From: Sipunculus nudus
Lineage: Eukaryota > Annelida > Sipuncula > Golfingiida > Sipunculidae
Assembly (NCBI GenBank): GCA_026874595.1
Contig: CM049308.1
Location: 91,333,624 to 91,397,623, forward strand
DNA: 64,000 nucleotides
Direction of reading: 5' to 3'
In this document: in pieces, positions 47,966-59,766 of the stretch
Layout: each line of letters starts with the position of its first letter
Position numbering within the stretch: the stretch's first letter is position 1
Position numbers and translations under genes: made by a program
Notes under the pieces: generated by a model
What the model saw: the letters and a program-made list of their open reading frames with translations, nothing else
Database searches by the model: none
Told to the model about the DNA's origin: nothing

Positions 47966-50287
47966 AGTAAATATTTTAAGATCAAGGCATACTTTATTGC
48001 AGCATTATCAGTGGACTTGGAAATATGTATAGGTTGGTATTGTAAACATTATGATGGTCTCAAGTGTTACAAGGGAACCTAGGCTGGATTCTGGGTGTTA
48101 GCCTACTGTAAAACCAAGGCAGAACCCCATACTGACATATGACCGTTTGGTGTTCAGGTCCCATGGTAATCCTCTGCCCTTTTAAGTACCACATGAATAC
48201 CAGCTATTTTATACAACCATCAATTACAATGTTACATGCTTACTCTTAGAACTGAAAAGAAAAGAAAAATAAGTCCCAAGTGACAGCTTAGACCTAAAAT
48301 GTCAGAGTTCATGTGAACCAAAATGTAATAGGCTTAGTGGATGATTTCTGAAAATGTCAGGGCATTGAAAGGGAAAGCAATTATGGGGGGAAAGTCATGC
48401 AGGACAGGCTGTCATTTAAGCCGGTCCCTGGCTGCCTGAGATGCTGTTTGAATGAAGCTTGAATTATTGCCAGCCATCAGCTGAATGCACCAGGTCATGG
48501 TCTGGAATATTTTAATTCTCATTAGGAGTTGGGATCATCTGTCAAATCAACAGTCTTGTTAAGAATATTGGTTCTCCAGCAAGTTTAATACTAATATGTT
48601 TGTCAACAACAAGACTGCACGATCATATGATGACTATTTCAAATTTGAACTTTTGTTGCCTCATAATCACTGCCAGCAGTATGAACCAAGGTTGTTTTCT
48701 ACCATGTTTGTCTCTGTTTTTGTCTTATATTTGTTTTAACATATCTCAAAATGTTTTAATATGATTTTAAAAAAAAAGTTATATATTTTTATTGAGGCAT
48801 GCAGTAGCTGTGCCATCAAAAATCAATAATTGATAAATAATAAAAAAAAATGGTTTCTTGAAATTGATAAATATATATTATGACTTAAGAAAAGGGAAAT
48901 TATATTTATTTCTACTTATCTCTATTTATTACCTCGCCCAAATATGACTTTATAAACTATTTAAAGAAATATAGAAATTTAGACAAGAAATTTCTCTGCA
49001 AGTTAAGCTTTTAGCCTAAATCCAGACCAGAGGTTTAGTTTTTAGAAGCAATAATTAAGAAAACTATAAGGTGGTAACTGCTGATTAAACTTGCTGGCAG
49101 CCCATTCTTATGAATAATTTCAGGATTATTTATTTTATGGTATAAATGCCTTCCCCGTACTTTTAGATGATTATTTGCTGCTAAACCTTGGCCAGATATT
49201 TGATGGTCATCTGTGCCCTGCTGTGTCCTGTCTGATCATTAGAATGATCAAGCTGTTCTGCTCTCTGTCTGGATGTTTTGTACTCTCCTACCTGTCCAAA
49301 CACTTAGATAACAGACACTGGTGATGGTCAGACAGAAATTCATATTAGATCATCATATTCAGTACAGACCAAGAAATTAGGAAATGAGTGTATTCATTCA
49401 TTTCAGTTAATTCTCTCATTTTGTAGGAACTACAAACACTTCAGTTTAATTTTCTTTCCAGTAAATTATGCATGGTTTCTGCTCATCCTTTGGACATGGG
49501 CTATGGAACATAATGTTGACTGTATACTTCTGTCATGATGACATGAGTTCTTGGTAGAAAGTCATCACTGACTGTTTTCAGGTGTCAGATATTTTTTGTG
49601 GCTGTACAACATGTCAGAGAAAGATCCACAGCATTACTGTTTCTAAATGAGTGAGACTAGTAGGCCTGAAGGTGAGCTGTGACTCAGGGATACAGGAAAT
49701 GGCTGTAATACCATTCATTTATGTTAAATAATCATACAACTCTTTTTATGTGCATATTTAGGTTAATTATTTATCAATTGAAAGCTGCCTTCCAACAGCT
49801 TTTGATATGTTTTAGTCGTTGGTGTAAGGGTCAAGTATGTTTCAGTCCAGGAAATTCCAGCAGTACTTTCCTGAACAATTAGTCACAAATGTCTGGGTTA
49901 ATATATGCTGTCTGTACATTATATTAAAAAGAATCCTTTGAAATAAAATGCATTAGTGTGGTGCAGTTTTGATCTGGCGGAAAACTCTAGCGCTATTTGA
50001 ACCATGCGGAAATGTCTTTACATGGAAAGTCCCTGACCAGAATTTTGAGTTGTAGAAATATCCATTGATGTGCCTTTTCTCAGGTTTTCTCAGTGATAAT
50101 CCATCAGGGAAACTTTAGATGTACTCATGATCAGTTCACAACTTGAAGGGGCCTATTCTGATATATATGTATGTTAACTAAAGGTAACCTTTCATAAAAA
50201 AAAGACCAGAAAATCCTGATCCCTCTGCACACATAATGTTAGTTTTGTTTATACCCACATGTTTATAACTAGTGACTAGTTAACTTT

Positions 50288-50470
50288 AACCTCCTGCGCT
50301 GGACAGTACAGGGCTGAAATACTCGGCTCTTTCTGCTGGCGACCCAGGTTCAATCCGTGGCATGGCAATGAGAGTGAGTTGTTGTTGCCTGTTCAAGGCA
50401 AATGGGTTTCCCCAGATTCTCCTGTTTCCTCCACCACTACAGTGAACACTACCATCTGAGGCATAGAGAG
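50288..50470 (+). mobile_element. tRNA-derived SINE, diverged copy of the 5964 family
   Basis: CTGGCGACCCAGGTTCAATC (B box GGTTCAATCC at 50347) and TTCAAGGCAAATGGGTTTCC align in order with CTGGCGACCCGGGTTCGATC and the GTCCAAGGTCGGTGGTTCTC region of the copy at 5964. It lacks the (TCAG)n tail and has no visible target duplication, so it is older or truncated. Confidence 0.65.
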
Positions 50471-50536
50471 TTCCACGATTGGTTGTAATAACTATTTGTA
50501 AAATCCATGTAAAATGAACAAGTTTATATTATATAT

Positions 50537-50700
50537 ATGTTACGCCTCAAATGTGAAATTGCCCATTTCATGAAATTGGCAGGAATTTTGCCTGTTTTAT
50601 GAATGGGTAACTGGTTTGCCCAGTTCATGAAATGGGCAAAATGGTTGCCCATTTCATGAAATGGGCAAGAAAACTGTTGCCCATTTCATGTAATGGGCAC
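50537..50700 (+). repeat. Left arm of foldback-like element (TTGCCCATTTCATGAA units)
   Basis: Begins ATGTTACGCCTCAAATGTGA and contains at least four TTGCCCATTTCATGAAATGGG-type units. The one at 50645-50668 is a perfect 24-bp palindrome. The same terminal sequence recurs in inverted orientation at 59671-59766, defining the two ends of a 9.2-kb region. Confidence 0.75.
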
Positions 50701-50839
50701 ATTTAAAATCAAGACATTTTGCTCGATGCTGGTCATGCATATGCCATATCAGGAATATCAACATGGCCATACATGCACACATAAAACCATTTTGTATCAA
50801 ATAATAACAAAATATTTAAAAACTCACTTTATTTTATTT

Positions 50840-53800
50840 TTGTATCCGCCAAAACAGAGTTTTGCGGATACTATGTTTTCAGCTGGACGCCGCCGCCGCC
50901 GCCGCGTAGGTGTCCGGAGAACTCCTCCGTAACCGCTGGGCGGAATTTTCCTAAACCCGGGATTATGTATGGGTCACATGTGAACTGCTGCGCCCCGATT
51001 TTGTTTTGACCTCTGACCTTTCCTTTGCGCTCTGCTTCCGTTTGTGCGTCTGTTTCCACACATAAACCCACATATCTCAGGAACCGTTTGACCGATCAGG
51101 AAAATTTTTTTGCACAAATGTAGCCCTCGGAGAGCTTTATAACATACACCAAAAATGGTGGCGCCACCTGCAACCATGTTTGCACAGTGTCCATCTGTTC
51201 GTCTGCCTTGGGTTAAAATCACTCATATCTCTGCAGTGACTTGACTAATTCACCTGAAATTTGGCATGCGTAAACATCCTGGATAGCTTTTCTGATTTTA
51301 TGACAGGTGGCGCCACCTACATTCACGTTTACGCTGCAGATATCCAAGCTCATATCTCAGGGAACCGTTAGATCGATCAGGAAAATTCTTTTGCACAAAT
51401 GTAGCCCTTGGAGAGCTTTATAACATACACCAAAAATGGTGGCGCCACCTGCAACCATGTTTGCACAGTGTCCATTTGTTCGTCTGCCTTGGGTTAAAAT
51501 CACTCATATCTCTGCAGTGACTTGAATACATTCACCTGAAATTTGGCATGCGTATACATCCTGGATAGCTTTTCTGATTTTGTGACAGGTGGCGCCACCA
51601 ACATTCACGTTTACGCTGCAGACATCCAAGCTCATAACTCGGGAACCGTTTGACGGATCAGGAAAATTCTTTTGCACAAATGTAGCCCTTGGAGAGCTTT
51701 ATAACATACACCCAAAATGGTGGCGCCACCTGAACCATGTTTGCACAGTGTCCATTTGTTCGTCTGCCTTGGGTTAAAATCACTCATATCTCTGCAGTGA
51801 CTTGAATACATTCACCTGAAATTTGGCATGCGTATACATCCTGGATAGCTTTCCTGATTTTGTGACAGGTGGCGCCACCAACATTCACGTTTACGCTGCA
51901 GACATCCAAGCTCATAACTCGGGAACAGTTTGACGGATCAGGAAAATTCTTTTGCACAAATGTAGCCCTTGGAGAGCTTTATAACATACACCAAAAATGG
52001 TGGCGCCACCTGCAACCATGTTTGCACAGTGTCCATCTGTTCGTCTGCCTTGGGTTAAAATCACTCATATCTCTGCAGTGACTTGACTAATTCACCTGAA
52101 ATTTGGCATGCGTAAACATCCTGGATAGCTTTTCTGATTTTATGACAGGTGGCGCCACCTACATTCACGTTTACGCTGCAGACATCCAAGCTCATATCTC
52201 GGGAACCGTTTGACCGATCAGGAAAATTCTTTTGCACAAATGTAGCCCTTAGAGAGCTTTATAACATACACCAAAAATGGTGGCGCAACCTGCAACCATG
52301 TTTGCACAGTGTCCATCTGTTCGTCTGCCTTGGGTTAAAATCACTCATATCTCTGCAGTGACTTGACTAATTCACCCGAAATTTGGCATGCGTAAACATC
52401 CTGGATAGCTTTTCTGATTTTGTGACAGGTGGCCCATCAACATTCACGTTTACGCTGCAGACATTCAAGCTCATAACTCGGGAACCGTTTGACGGATCAG
52501 GAAAATTCTTTTGCACAAATGTAGCCCTTGGAGAGCTTTATAACATACACCAAAAATGGTGGCGCAACCTGCAACCATGTTTGCACAGTGTCCATCTGTT
52601 CGTCTGCCTTGGGTTAAAATCACTCATATCTCTGCAGTGACTTGACTAATTCACCCGAAATTTGGCATGCGTATACATCCTGGATAGCTTTTCTGATTTT
52701 ATGACAGGTGGCGCCACCTACAATCAAGTTTACGCTGCAGACATCCAAGCTCATATCTAGGGAACCGTTTGACCGATTGGGCCAAAATTTTGCATGTGTA
52801 TAAATCTCACATAGCTCTTTATCATACGCAAAACTGGTGGCGCCACCTGCAGCCATGTTTGCACAGTGTCCATTTGTTCGTCTGCCTTGGGTTAAAATCA
52901 CTCATATCTCTGCAGTGACTTGAATACATTCACCTGAAATTTGGCATGCGTATACATCCTGGATAGCTTTTCTGATTTTGTGACAGGTGGCCCATCAACA
53001 TTCACGTTTACGCTGCAGACATTCAAGCTCATAACTCGGGAACCGTTTGACGGATCAGGAAAATTCTTTTGCACAAATGTAGCCCTTGGAGAGCTTTATA
53101 ACATACACCAAAAATGGTGGCGCAACCTGCAGCCATGTTTGCACAGTGTCCATTTGTTCGTCTGCCTTGGGTTAAAATCACTCATATCTCTGCAGTGACT
53201 TGAATATATTCACCTGAAATTTGGCATGCGTATACATCCTGGATAGCTTTTCTGATTTTGTGACAGGTGGCCCATCAACATTCACGTTTACGCTGCAGAC
53301 ATTCAAGCTCATAACTCGGGAACCGTTTGACGGATCAGGAAAATTCTTTTGCACAAATGTAGCCCTTGGAGAGCTTTATAACATACACCAAAAATGGTGG
53401 CGCCACCTGCAACCATGTTTGCACAGTGTCCATCTGTTCGTCTGCCTTGGGTTAAAATCACTCATATCTCTGCAGTGACTTGACTAATTCACCTGAAATT
53501 TGGCATGCGTAAACATCCTGGATAGCTTTTCTGATTTTATGACAGGTGGCGCCACCTACATTCACGTTTACGCTGCAGACATCCAAGCTCATATCTCGGG
53601 AACCGTTTGACCGATCAGGAAAATTCTTTTGCACAAATGTAGCCCTTAGAGAGCTTTATAACATACACCAAAAATGGTGGCGCCACCTGCAACCATGTTT
53701 GCACAGTGTCCATTTGTTCGTCTGCCTTGGGTTAAAATCACTCATATCTCTGCAGTGACTTGAATACATTCACCTGAAATTTGGCATGCGTATACATCCT

Positions 53801-55455
53801 GGATAGCTTTTCTGATTTTGTGACAGGTGGCGCCACCAACATTCACGTTTACGCTGCAGACATCCAAGCTCATAACTCGGGAACCGTTTGACGGATCAGG
53901 AAAATTCTTTTGCACAAATGTAGCCCTTGGAGAGCTTTATAACATACACCAAAAATGGTGGCGCAACCTGCAACCATGTTTGCACAGTGTCCATCTGTTC
54001 GTCTGCCTTGGGTTAAAATCACTCATATCTCTGCAGTGACTTGACTAATTCACCCGAAATTTGGCATGCGTAAACATCCTGGATAGCTTTTCTGATTTTG
54101 TGACAGGTGGCCCATCAACATTCACGTTTACGCTGCAGACATTCAAGCTCATAACTCGGGAACCGTTTGACGGATCAGGAAAATTCTTTTGCACAAATGT
54201 AGCCCTTGGAGAGCTTTATAACATACACCAAAAATGGTGGCGCAACCTGCAACCATGTTTGCACAGTGTCCATCTGTTCGTCTGCCTTGGGTTAAAATCA
54301 CTCATATCTCTGCAGTGACTTGACTAATTCACCCGAAATTTGGCATGCGTATACATCCTGGATAGCTTTTCTGATTTTATGACAGGTGGCGCCACCTACA
54401 ATCAAGTTTACGCTGCAGACATCCAAGCTCATATCTAGGGAACCGTTTGACCGAATTGGCCAAAATTTTGCATGTGTATAAATCTCACATAGCTCTTTAT
54501 CATACGCAAAACTGGTGGCGCCACCTGAAGCCATGTTTGCACAGTGTCCATTTGTTCGTCTGCCTTGGGTTAAAATCACTCATATCTCTGCAGTGACTTG
54601 AATACATTCACCTGAAATTTGGCATGCGTATACATCCTGGATAGCTTTTCTGATTTTGTGACAGGTGGCCCATCAACATTCACGTTTACGCTGCAGACAT
54701 TCAAGCTCATAACTCGGGAACCGTTTGACGGATCAGGAAAATTCTTTTGCACAAATGTAGCCCTTGGAGAGCTTTATAACATACACCAAAAATGGTGGCG
54801 CAACCTGCAACCATGTTTGCACAGTGTCCATCTGTTCGTCTGCCTTGGGTTAAAATCACTCATATCTCTGCAGTGACTTGACTAATTCACCCGAAATTTG
54901 GCATGCGTATACATCCTGGATAGCTTTTCTGATTTTATGACAGGTGGCGCCACCTACAATCAAGTTTACGCTGCAGACATCCAAGCTCATATCTAGGGAA
55001 CCGTTTGACCGATTGGGCCAAAATTTTGCATGTGTATAAATCTCACATAGCTCTTTATCATACGCAAAACTGGTGGCGCCACCTGCAGCCATGTTTGCAC
55101 AGCTCCCGTTTGTCTGCCATGGGATAAAATCACTCATATCTCGGCAGTGGTTTGACATATCTGCCTAAAATTTTGCAAGTTTATACATCCTTGACAGCTC
55201 TCTTGATTTTATGACAGGTGCCGTCACCTGCATTCTAGTTTATGCAGCAGATATCCAAGCTCATATCTTGGGAACTGTTTGACCGATTGGGCCAAAGTTT
55301 TGCATGTGTATAGAGCTTTCTGGATTTTTTGGTAGGTAGCGCAACCTACATACACAATTTGGCTGCAGACATCCATGCTAATATGCAACACTTCACCCGT
55401 TCCACTCTGATTTAGGCGGATACAAGAAGTGGCTTGTCGACTACCCGTATTCTAG
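50840..55455 (+). mobile_element. Helitron/Helentron-like non-autonomous element with long tandem core (copy 1)
   Basis: The left end GTATCCGCCAAAAC folds with GTTTTGCGGATAC and is matched by an inverted GGCGGATAC near the right end, a subterminal inverted repeat. The right end reads CGACTACCCGTATTCTAG, ending in CTAG before a T-rich flank. A (GCC)n run lies at 50888-50905. The core (about 51060-55260) is a tandem array of about 16 units. The same terminal layout in copy 2 (55634) confirms the borders. CTRR ends, a 3' hairpin and minisatellite cores are known for Helitron-like elements of bivalves. There is no Rep/helicase gene. Confidence 0.75.
51060..55260. repeat. 280-bp tandem repeat core, about 16 copies, with higher-order structure
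   Basis: Units repeat every 280 bp (for example 51589, 51869, 52149 and 52941, 53221). Each is a diverged dimer: both halves, about 140 bp, open with CTCATATCTC and carry a GGTGGCGCCACC palindrome. Variant units (ACCCATCAACATT type, CTACAATCAAG type) recur in the same order about 1,678 bp apart (52383 against 54061, 52941 against 54619), which is a six-unit higher-order duplication. The repeated 70-85-residue frames are artefacts of the repeat. Confidence 0.9.
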
Positions 55456-55633
55456 TTTTAGTGACCATGGGGTTCAATCTGTAAGAATTTGTATAAGTTT
55501 TCCCATATAATTGTAAGGAATAATAGGAACTTTTTAAGTTCTTTGTTTAGAAAACTTAATGATTAGCAAGAGGATAATGGTCCTACAATATATTTTTAAA
55601 GGTTTTTGTACTGGAATGTTATTAATAGTATTT

Positions 55634-57379
55634 GTATCCCCCAAAACGAAGTTTTGCGGATACTATGTTTTTGACCGGGTTCCGCCGCCGCCGCCGCCGC
55701 GTTCGTTTCCGGAGAACTCCTCTGAGACTACTGGACATATTTTTCCGAAACTTGCACAAATTATCGGGTCACATGTGAATTGGTGCCTAACCAAGTGACC
55801 TTGACCTCTGACCTTTCGTCTCTGCCCAGCGTCCGTTTGTGCGTCTGTTTCCACACATAAACCCATATATCTCGGGAACCGTTTGACCGATCCGGAAAAA
55901 AATTTTTCACAAATGTAGCCCTGGGAAAGCTTTATAACATACACAACAAAAGGTGGCGCCACCTGCAACCATGTTTACACAGTGTCCATCTGTTCATCTG
56001 CCTGGGGTTAAAATCACTCATATCTCTGCAGTGATTTGACTAATTCACCTAAAATTCGGCATGCATATACATCCTAGATAGCTTTCTCGATTTTGTGACA
56101 GGTGGCACCACCTTCATTCACGTTAACGCTCCACACATAATCCCATATATCTCGGGAACCATTTGACCGATCCGGAAAAAAATTTTACACAAATGTAGCC
56201 CTGTGATAGCTTTATAACATACACAACAAAAGGTGGCGCCACCTGCAACTATGTTTGCACAGTGTCCATCTGTTCATCTGCCTGGGGTTAAAATCACTCA
56301 TATCTCTGCAGTGGTTTGACTAATTCACATAAAATTCGGCATGCATATACATCCTAGATAGCTTTCTCGATTTTGTGACAGGTGGCGCCACCTACATTCA
56401 CGTTAACACTCCACACATAATCCCATATATCTCGGAAACGTTTGACCGATCCGGAAAAAAATTTTACACAAATGTAGCCCTGGGATAGCTTTATTACATA
56501 CACAACAAAAGGTGGCGCCACCTGCAACCATGTTTGCACAGTGTCCATTTGTTCATCTGCCTGGGGTTAAAATCACTCATATCTCTGCAGTGGTTTGACT
56601 AATTCACCTAAAAATCAGCATGCATATACATCCTAGATAGCTTTCTTGATTTAATGACAGGTGGCGCCACCTACATTCACATTAACACTCCACACATAAA
56701 TCCATATATCTCAGGAACCGTTTGACCGATTAGGAAAAATTTTTTACACAAATGTAGCCCTGGGATAGCTTTATAACATACACAACAAAAGGTGGCGCCA
56801 CCTGCAACCATGTTTGCACAGTGTCCATTTGTTAATCTGCCTGGGGTTAAAATCACTCATATCTCTGCAGTGGTTTGACTAATTCACCTAAAATTCGGCA
56901 TGTGTATACATCCTAGATAGCTTTCTTGATTTTATGACATGTGGCGCCACCTACATTCACGTTTATGCTGCAGACATCCAAGCTCATATCTCGGGAACCG
57001 TTTGACCAATCAGGAAAAAAATTTTACACAAATGTAGCCCTTGGATAGCTTTATAACATGAACAAAAATGGTGGCGCCACCTGCAGCCATTTTTACACAG
57101 CGTCCATCTGTTTGTCTGCTGTAGGATAAAATTACTCATATCTCTGCAGTGGTTTGACTTTTCCACATGAAATTTTGCATGTGTATATATCTTGGATAGT
57201 TTCTCGTTCAAATAACAGGTGGCGCCACCTACAATAATGTTTATGTGGCAGAGATCCATTCTAATATTTAACACATGTAACTCTATATCCCCTTGCCACT
57301 CAATCAATGCCTTACTTCACCCATCCTTCTCTGATTTTGGCGGATACACGTAGTCGCTTGTCGACTACCCGTATTCTAG
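55634..57379 (+). mobile_element. Helitron/Helentron-like non-autonomous element (copy 2)
   Basis: It starts GTATCCCCCAAAAC, has a (GCC)n run at 55682-55700, about five core units near 55861, 56145, 56425, 56704 and 56980, and ends CGACTACCCGTATTCTAG. Just before that end, GTAGTCG-CTTGT-CGACTAC forms a perfect 7-bp hairpin, 11 bases from the CTAG-T border (CTAG at 57376-57379), the classic Helitron 3' signature. TTTTGGCGGATAC at the right inverts the left GTATCCGCCAAAA of copy 1. It lies in the same orientation 178 bp after copy 1, and no protein gene is present. Confidence 0.8.
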
Positions 57380-57691
57380 TTATATTTTATGTTTCTACTA
57401 TCTCAAAGAGAATGTTATAATAACACTATGATATTGAATTATTGGATGTATATCATTAATCAAAATATTGTTTACCTCCAAATGATACTTATGTAAATTA
57501 ATCGGTTTACATGAAGTTGTTGCATTATGGTAAATATATCAGTCTTATATCTTGTAAAGTTCTTCACATGTTGTGTAATTGAATTTCTGTTTTCAGTGGT
57601 ATCTTAATATTTCTATTTTTCACCGTTATTTTCATAGCTAAATAAACAGAACAATTTATAAAAATAAAGTATATTTTAATGACATGTCTTA

Positions 57692-58035
57692 CTTGTTATG
57701 TATATGTCGAGGCCCAGATTAGAATCTGGCCCAATTTAAAACTGGGCCAGCCCAGATCAAAATTTTGATTTGGACCGGCCCAGATCAAAATTCTAATCTG
57801 GGCCAGACCAGTTTTAAACTGGGCCAGCCCAGATTAAAATTTTGATCTGGGCCGATCCAAATTAAAATCCTGTGGTGAAGACTTCAGGATTTAAATCTGG
57901 TCTGGACTGATTTTAAACTGGGCTGGCCCAGATTAGAATTTTGATCTGGGCCGGTAAGGTTAACAATCCTGTGGTGGACTGATTTTAAACTGGACCAGCC
58001 CAAATCAGAATCCTAATCTACTCCTAGGCTGGCTT
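57692..58035. repeat. Left arm of nested inverted-repeat element
   Basis: Starts ACTTGTTATGTATATGTCGAGGCC and is built from AGATCAAAATTTTGATCTGG-type palindromic units alternating with GGGCCAGCCCAGAT. It is the inverted counterpart of 59245-59660. No coding frame. Confidence 0.8.
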
Positions 58036-59244
58036 CAATTACACTATATTTACCTAGCTGGCCTTTAATCAATTCAAAGAATTTGTAAAACATTGCAAGT
58101 CAAAAATAATTAATATTTTATGAATTTATTCATGTTCTATGAAAATATCATTAGTTGTGAACCAATACCTGTAAATTCAAAATTTTATTTGTTATTTGAT
58201 GTATTTATCATTTATCATAAGTTGGGGTTTTTGGTCTGTGATCTCCCCCCCCCCCCCTCCCCCCAGTCACTGATTAAAAAATTTGCACATGTTGTAACAT
58301 TGGACCTAGATCTTATAACATACTACATATTAAGGAAAGAAGGCCCTGAAACATCTATTAAGATACCTGAACTTAAGTCATGAAATTAGGTGACTGAAAT
58401 TTAGCAAACAGAAAAATATATATCTAGTGTACATAAATTAGGTTGATATTTGCTAATTTGTGTGAATTATTAACACGATCATAATGTATTTACATAGAAC
58501 AGTGGGAACAATATTCACCAACTCAGCATTTTAACTATTGAAGCTAGAAAATATTTGTATTGCAGCATTTAACTATCTTCAATTTAGATTAGTTATCAGT
58601 TAATAGATTAGCTTTTTTTTAAGTTATTAACTCCAAAGTGAAACCTCCGGCATGTTTGTCACCCTCTAAAATAAAATTCTAAATCCAATTTTCACCCATG
58701 TTCACCTCTGTTTTTGAGACTGCCACATGACAGCAATCATATCATTTTCTCAGCTGTGGATTTTCTGCTATTGAAAATGACAGAATTGGTATCACAAACC
58801 TCTCCCTAGCCCCATGTTAGGGCCCAATGTCATGCTGCTCACCCAAATGAGCATCAAGACTGATTACTTTTGTTCACTTATAAATGAGTAAAGCTAGTAT
58901 TTAATTATGCATGTATATATTTAATATTACACATGTAATTTTGATATTCAGAACAGAAAATTATCTCAGTTAAGTTGAAAATTTTGATACTAAGTCAAAT
59001 AGATGTCTCAGAACTGGCACATATTCTAAACTGTGATTAATCATGGTAGTTGGTTTAGGTGAAGTTCAAATGTGAACTTGCATGCTTGAAGAATAGATGA
59101 AACCAAAGAAGAACATTACATTTGTTCGTTAGCTTTTTCCTCATTAAAATATTTTAAATGATCTTATTATTATGTGTTTTGTAACCTTCAGAATGGTGTA
59201 TCTTGAATAAACGTTTACTGTATTATCTGATTTAAGATGATAAA
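58036..59244. other. Centre of the nested inverted-repeat element
   Basis: About 1.2 kb between the two arms. It is AT-rich, with a 13-C run at 58245-58257 and one open frame at 58120-58383 with no recognisable domain. No transposase was found, so the element appears non-autonomous. Confidence 0.5.
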
Positions 59245-59660
59245 AATCAAGCTAGCTTAAGATTAGATTAGGATTCGGATCTGGTTAGGCCCAGTTTAAG
59301 ATCAGTCCACCACAGGATTGTAATCTTAACTAGCCCAGATTAAAATTTTGATCTGGGCCGGCCCAGTTTAAAATCTGTCCACCACAGGATTACAAACTTA
59401 ACCAGCCCAGATCAAAATTCTAATCTGGGCCAGCCCAGTTTAAAATCAGTCCAGACCAGATTTAAATCCTGAAGTCTTCACCACAGGATTTTAATTTGGA
59501 CCGGCCCAGATCAAAATTTTACTATGGGCTGGCTCAGTTTAAAACTGGTCTGGCCCAGATTAGAATTTTGATCTGGGCCGGTCCAAATCAAAATTTTGAT
59601 CTGGGCTGGCCCAGTTTTAAATTGGGCCAGATTCTAATCTCAGCCTCGACATATATATTT
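59245..59660. repeat. Right arm of nested inverted-repeat element
   Basis: Read in reverse it begins ACTTGTTAAATATATATGTC then GAGGCTGAGATTAGAATCTG, matching the left arm at 57692. It carries the same AGATCAAAATTTTGATCTGG palindromes and the shared phrase AATCCTGAAGTCTTCACCAC. Confidence 0.8.
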
Positions 59661-59670
59661 AACAAGTTGG

Positions 59671-59766
59671 AGAAATATATGCTCACGATGTTGCCCATTT
59701 CATAAAATGGCCAAAAAAGCTGCTCATTTCATGAAATGGGCAATTTCACATTTTGGGCTTAACATA
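59671..59766 (-). repeat. Right arm of foldback-like element (inverted)
   Basis: Reverse reading gives ATGTTAAGCCCAAAATGTGA then AATTGCCCATTTCATGAAAT, matching the left arm at 50537. It is shorter than the left arm, with about two palindromic units. Confidence 0.75.

Noticed and set aside
51589-55158. A dozen near-identical 70-100 residue frames (MAPPTFTFTLQTSKL and similar)
   Set aside because: They recur once per 280-bp transposon core unit and merely restate the DNA repeat. There is no splice context or recognisable domain.
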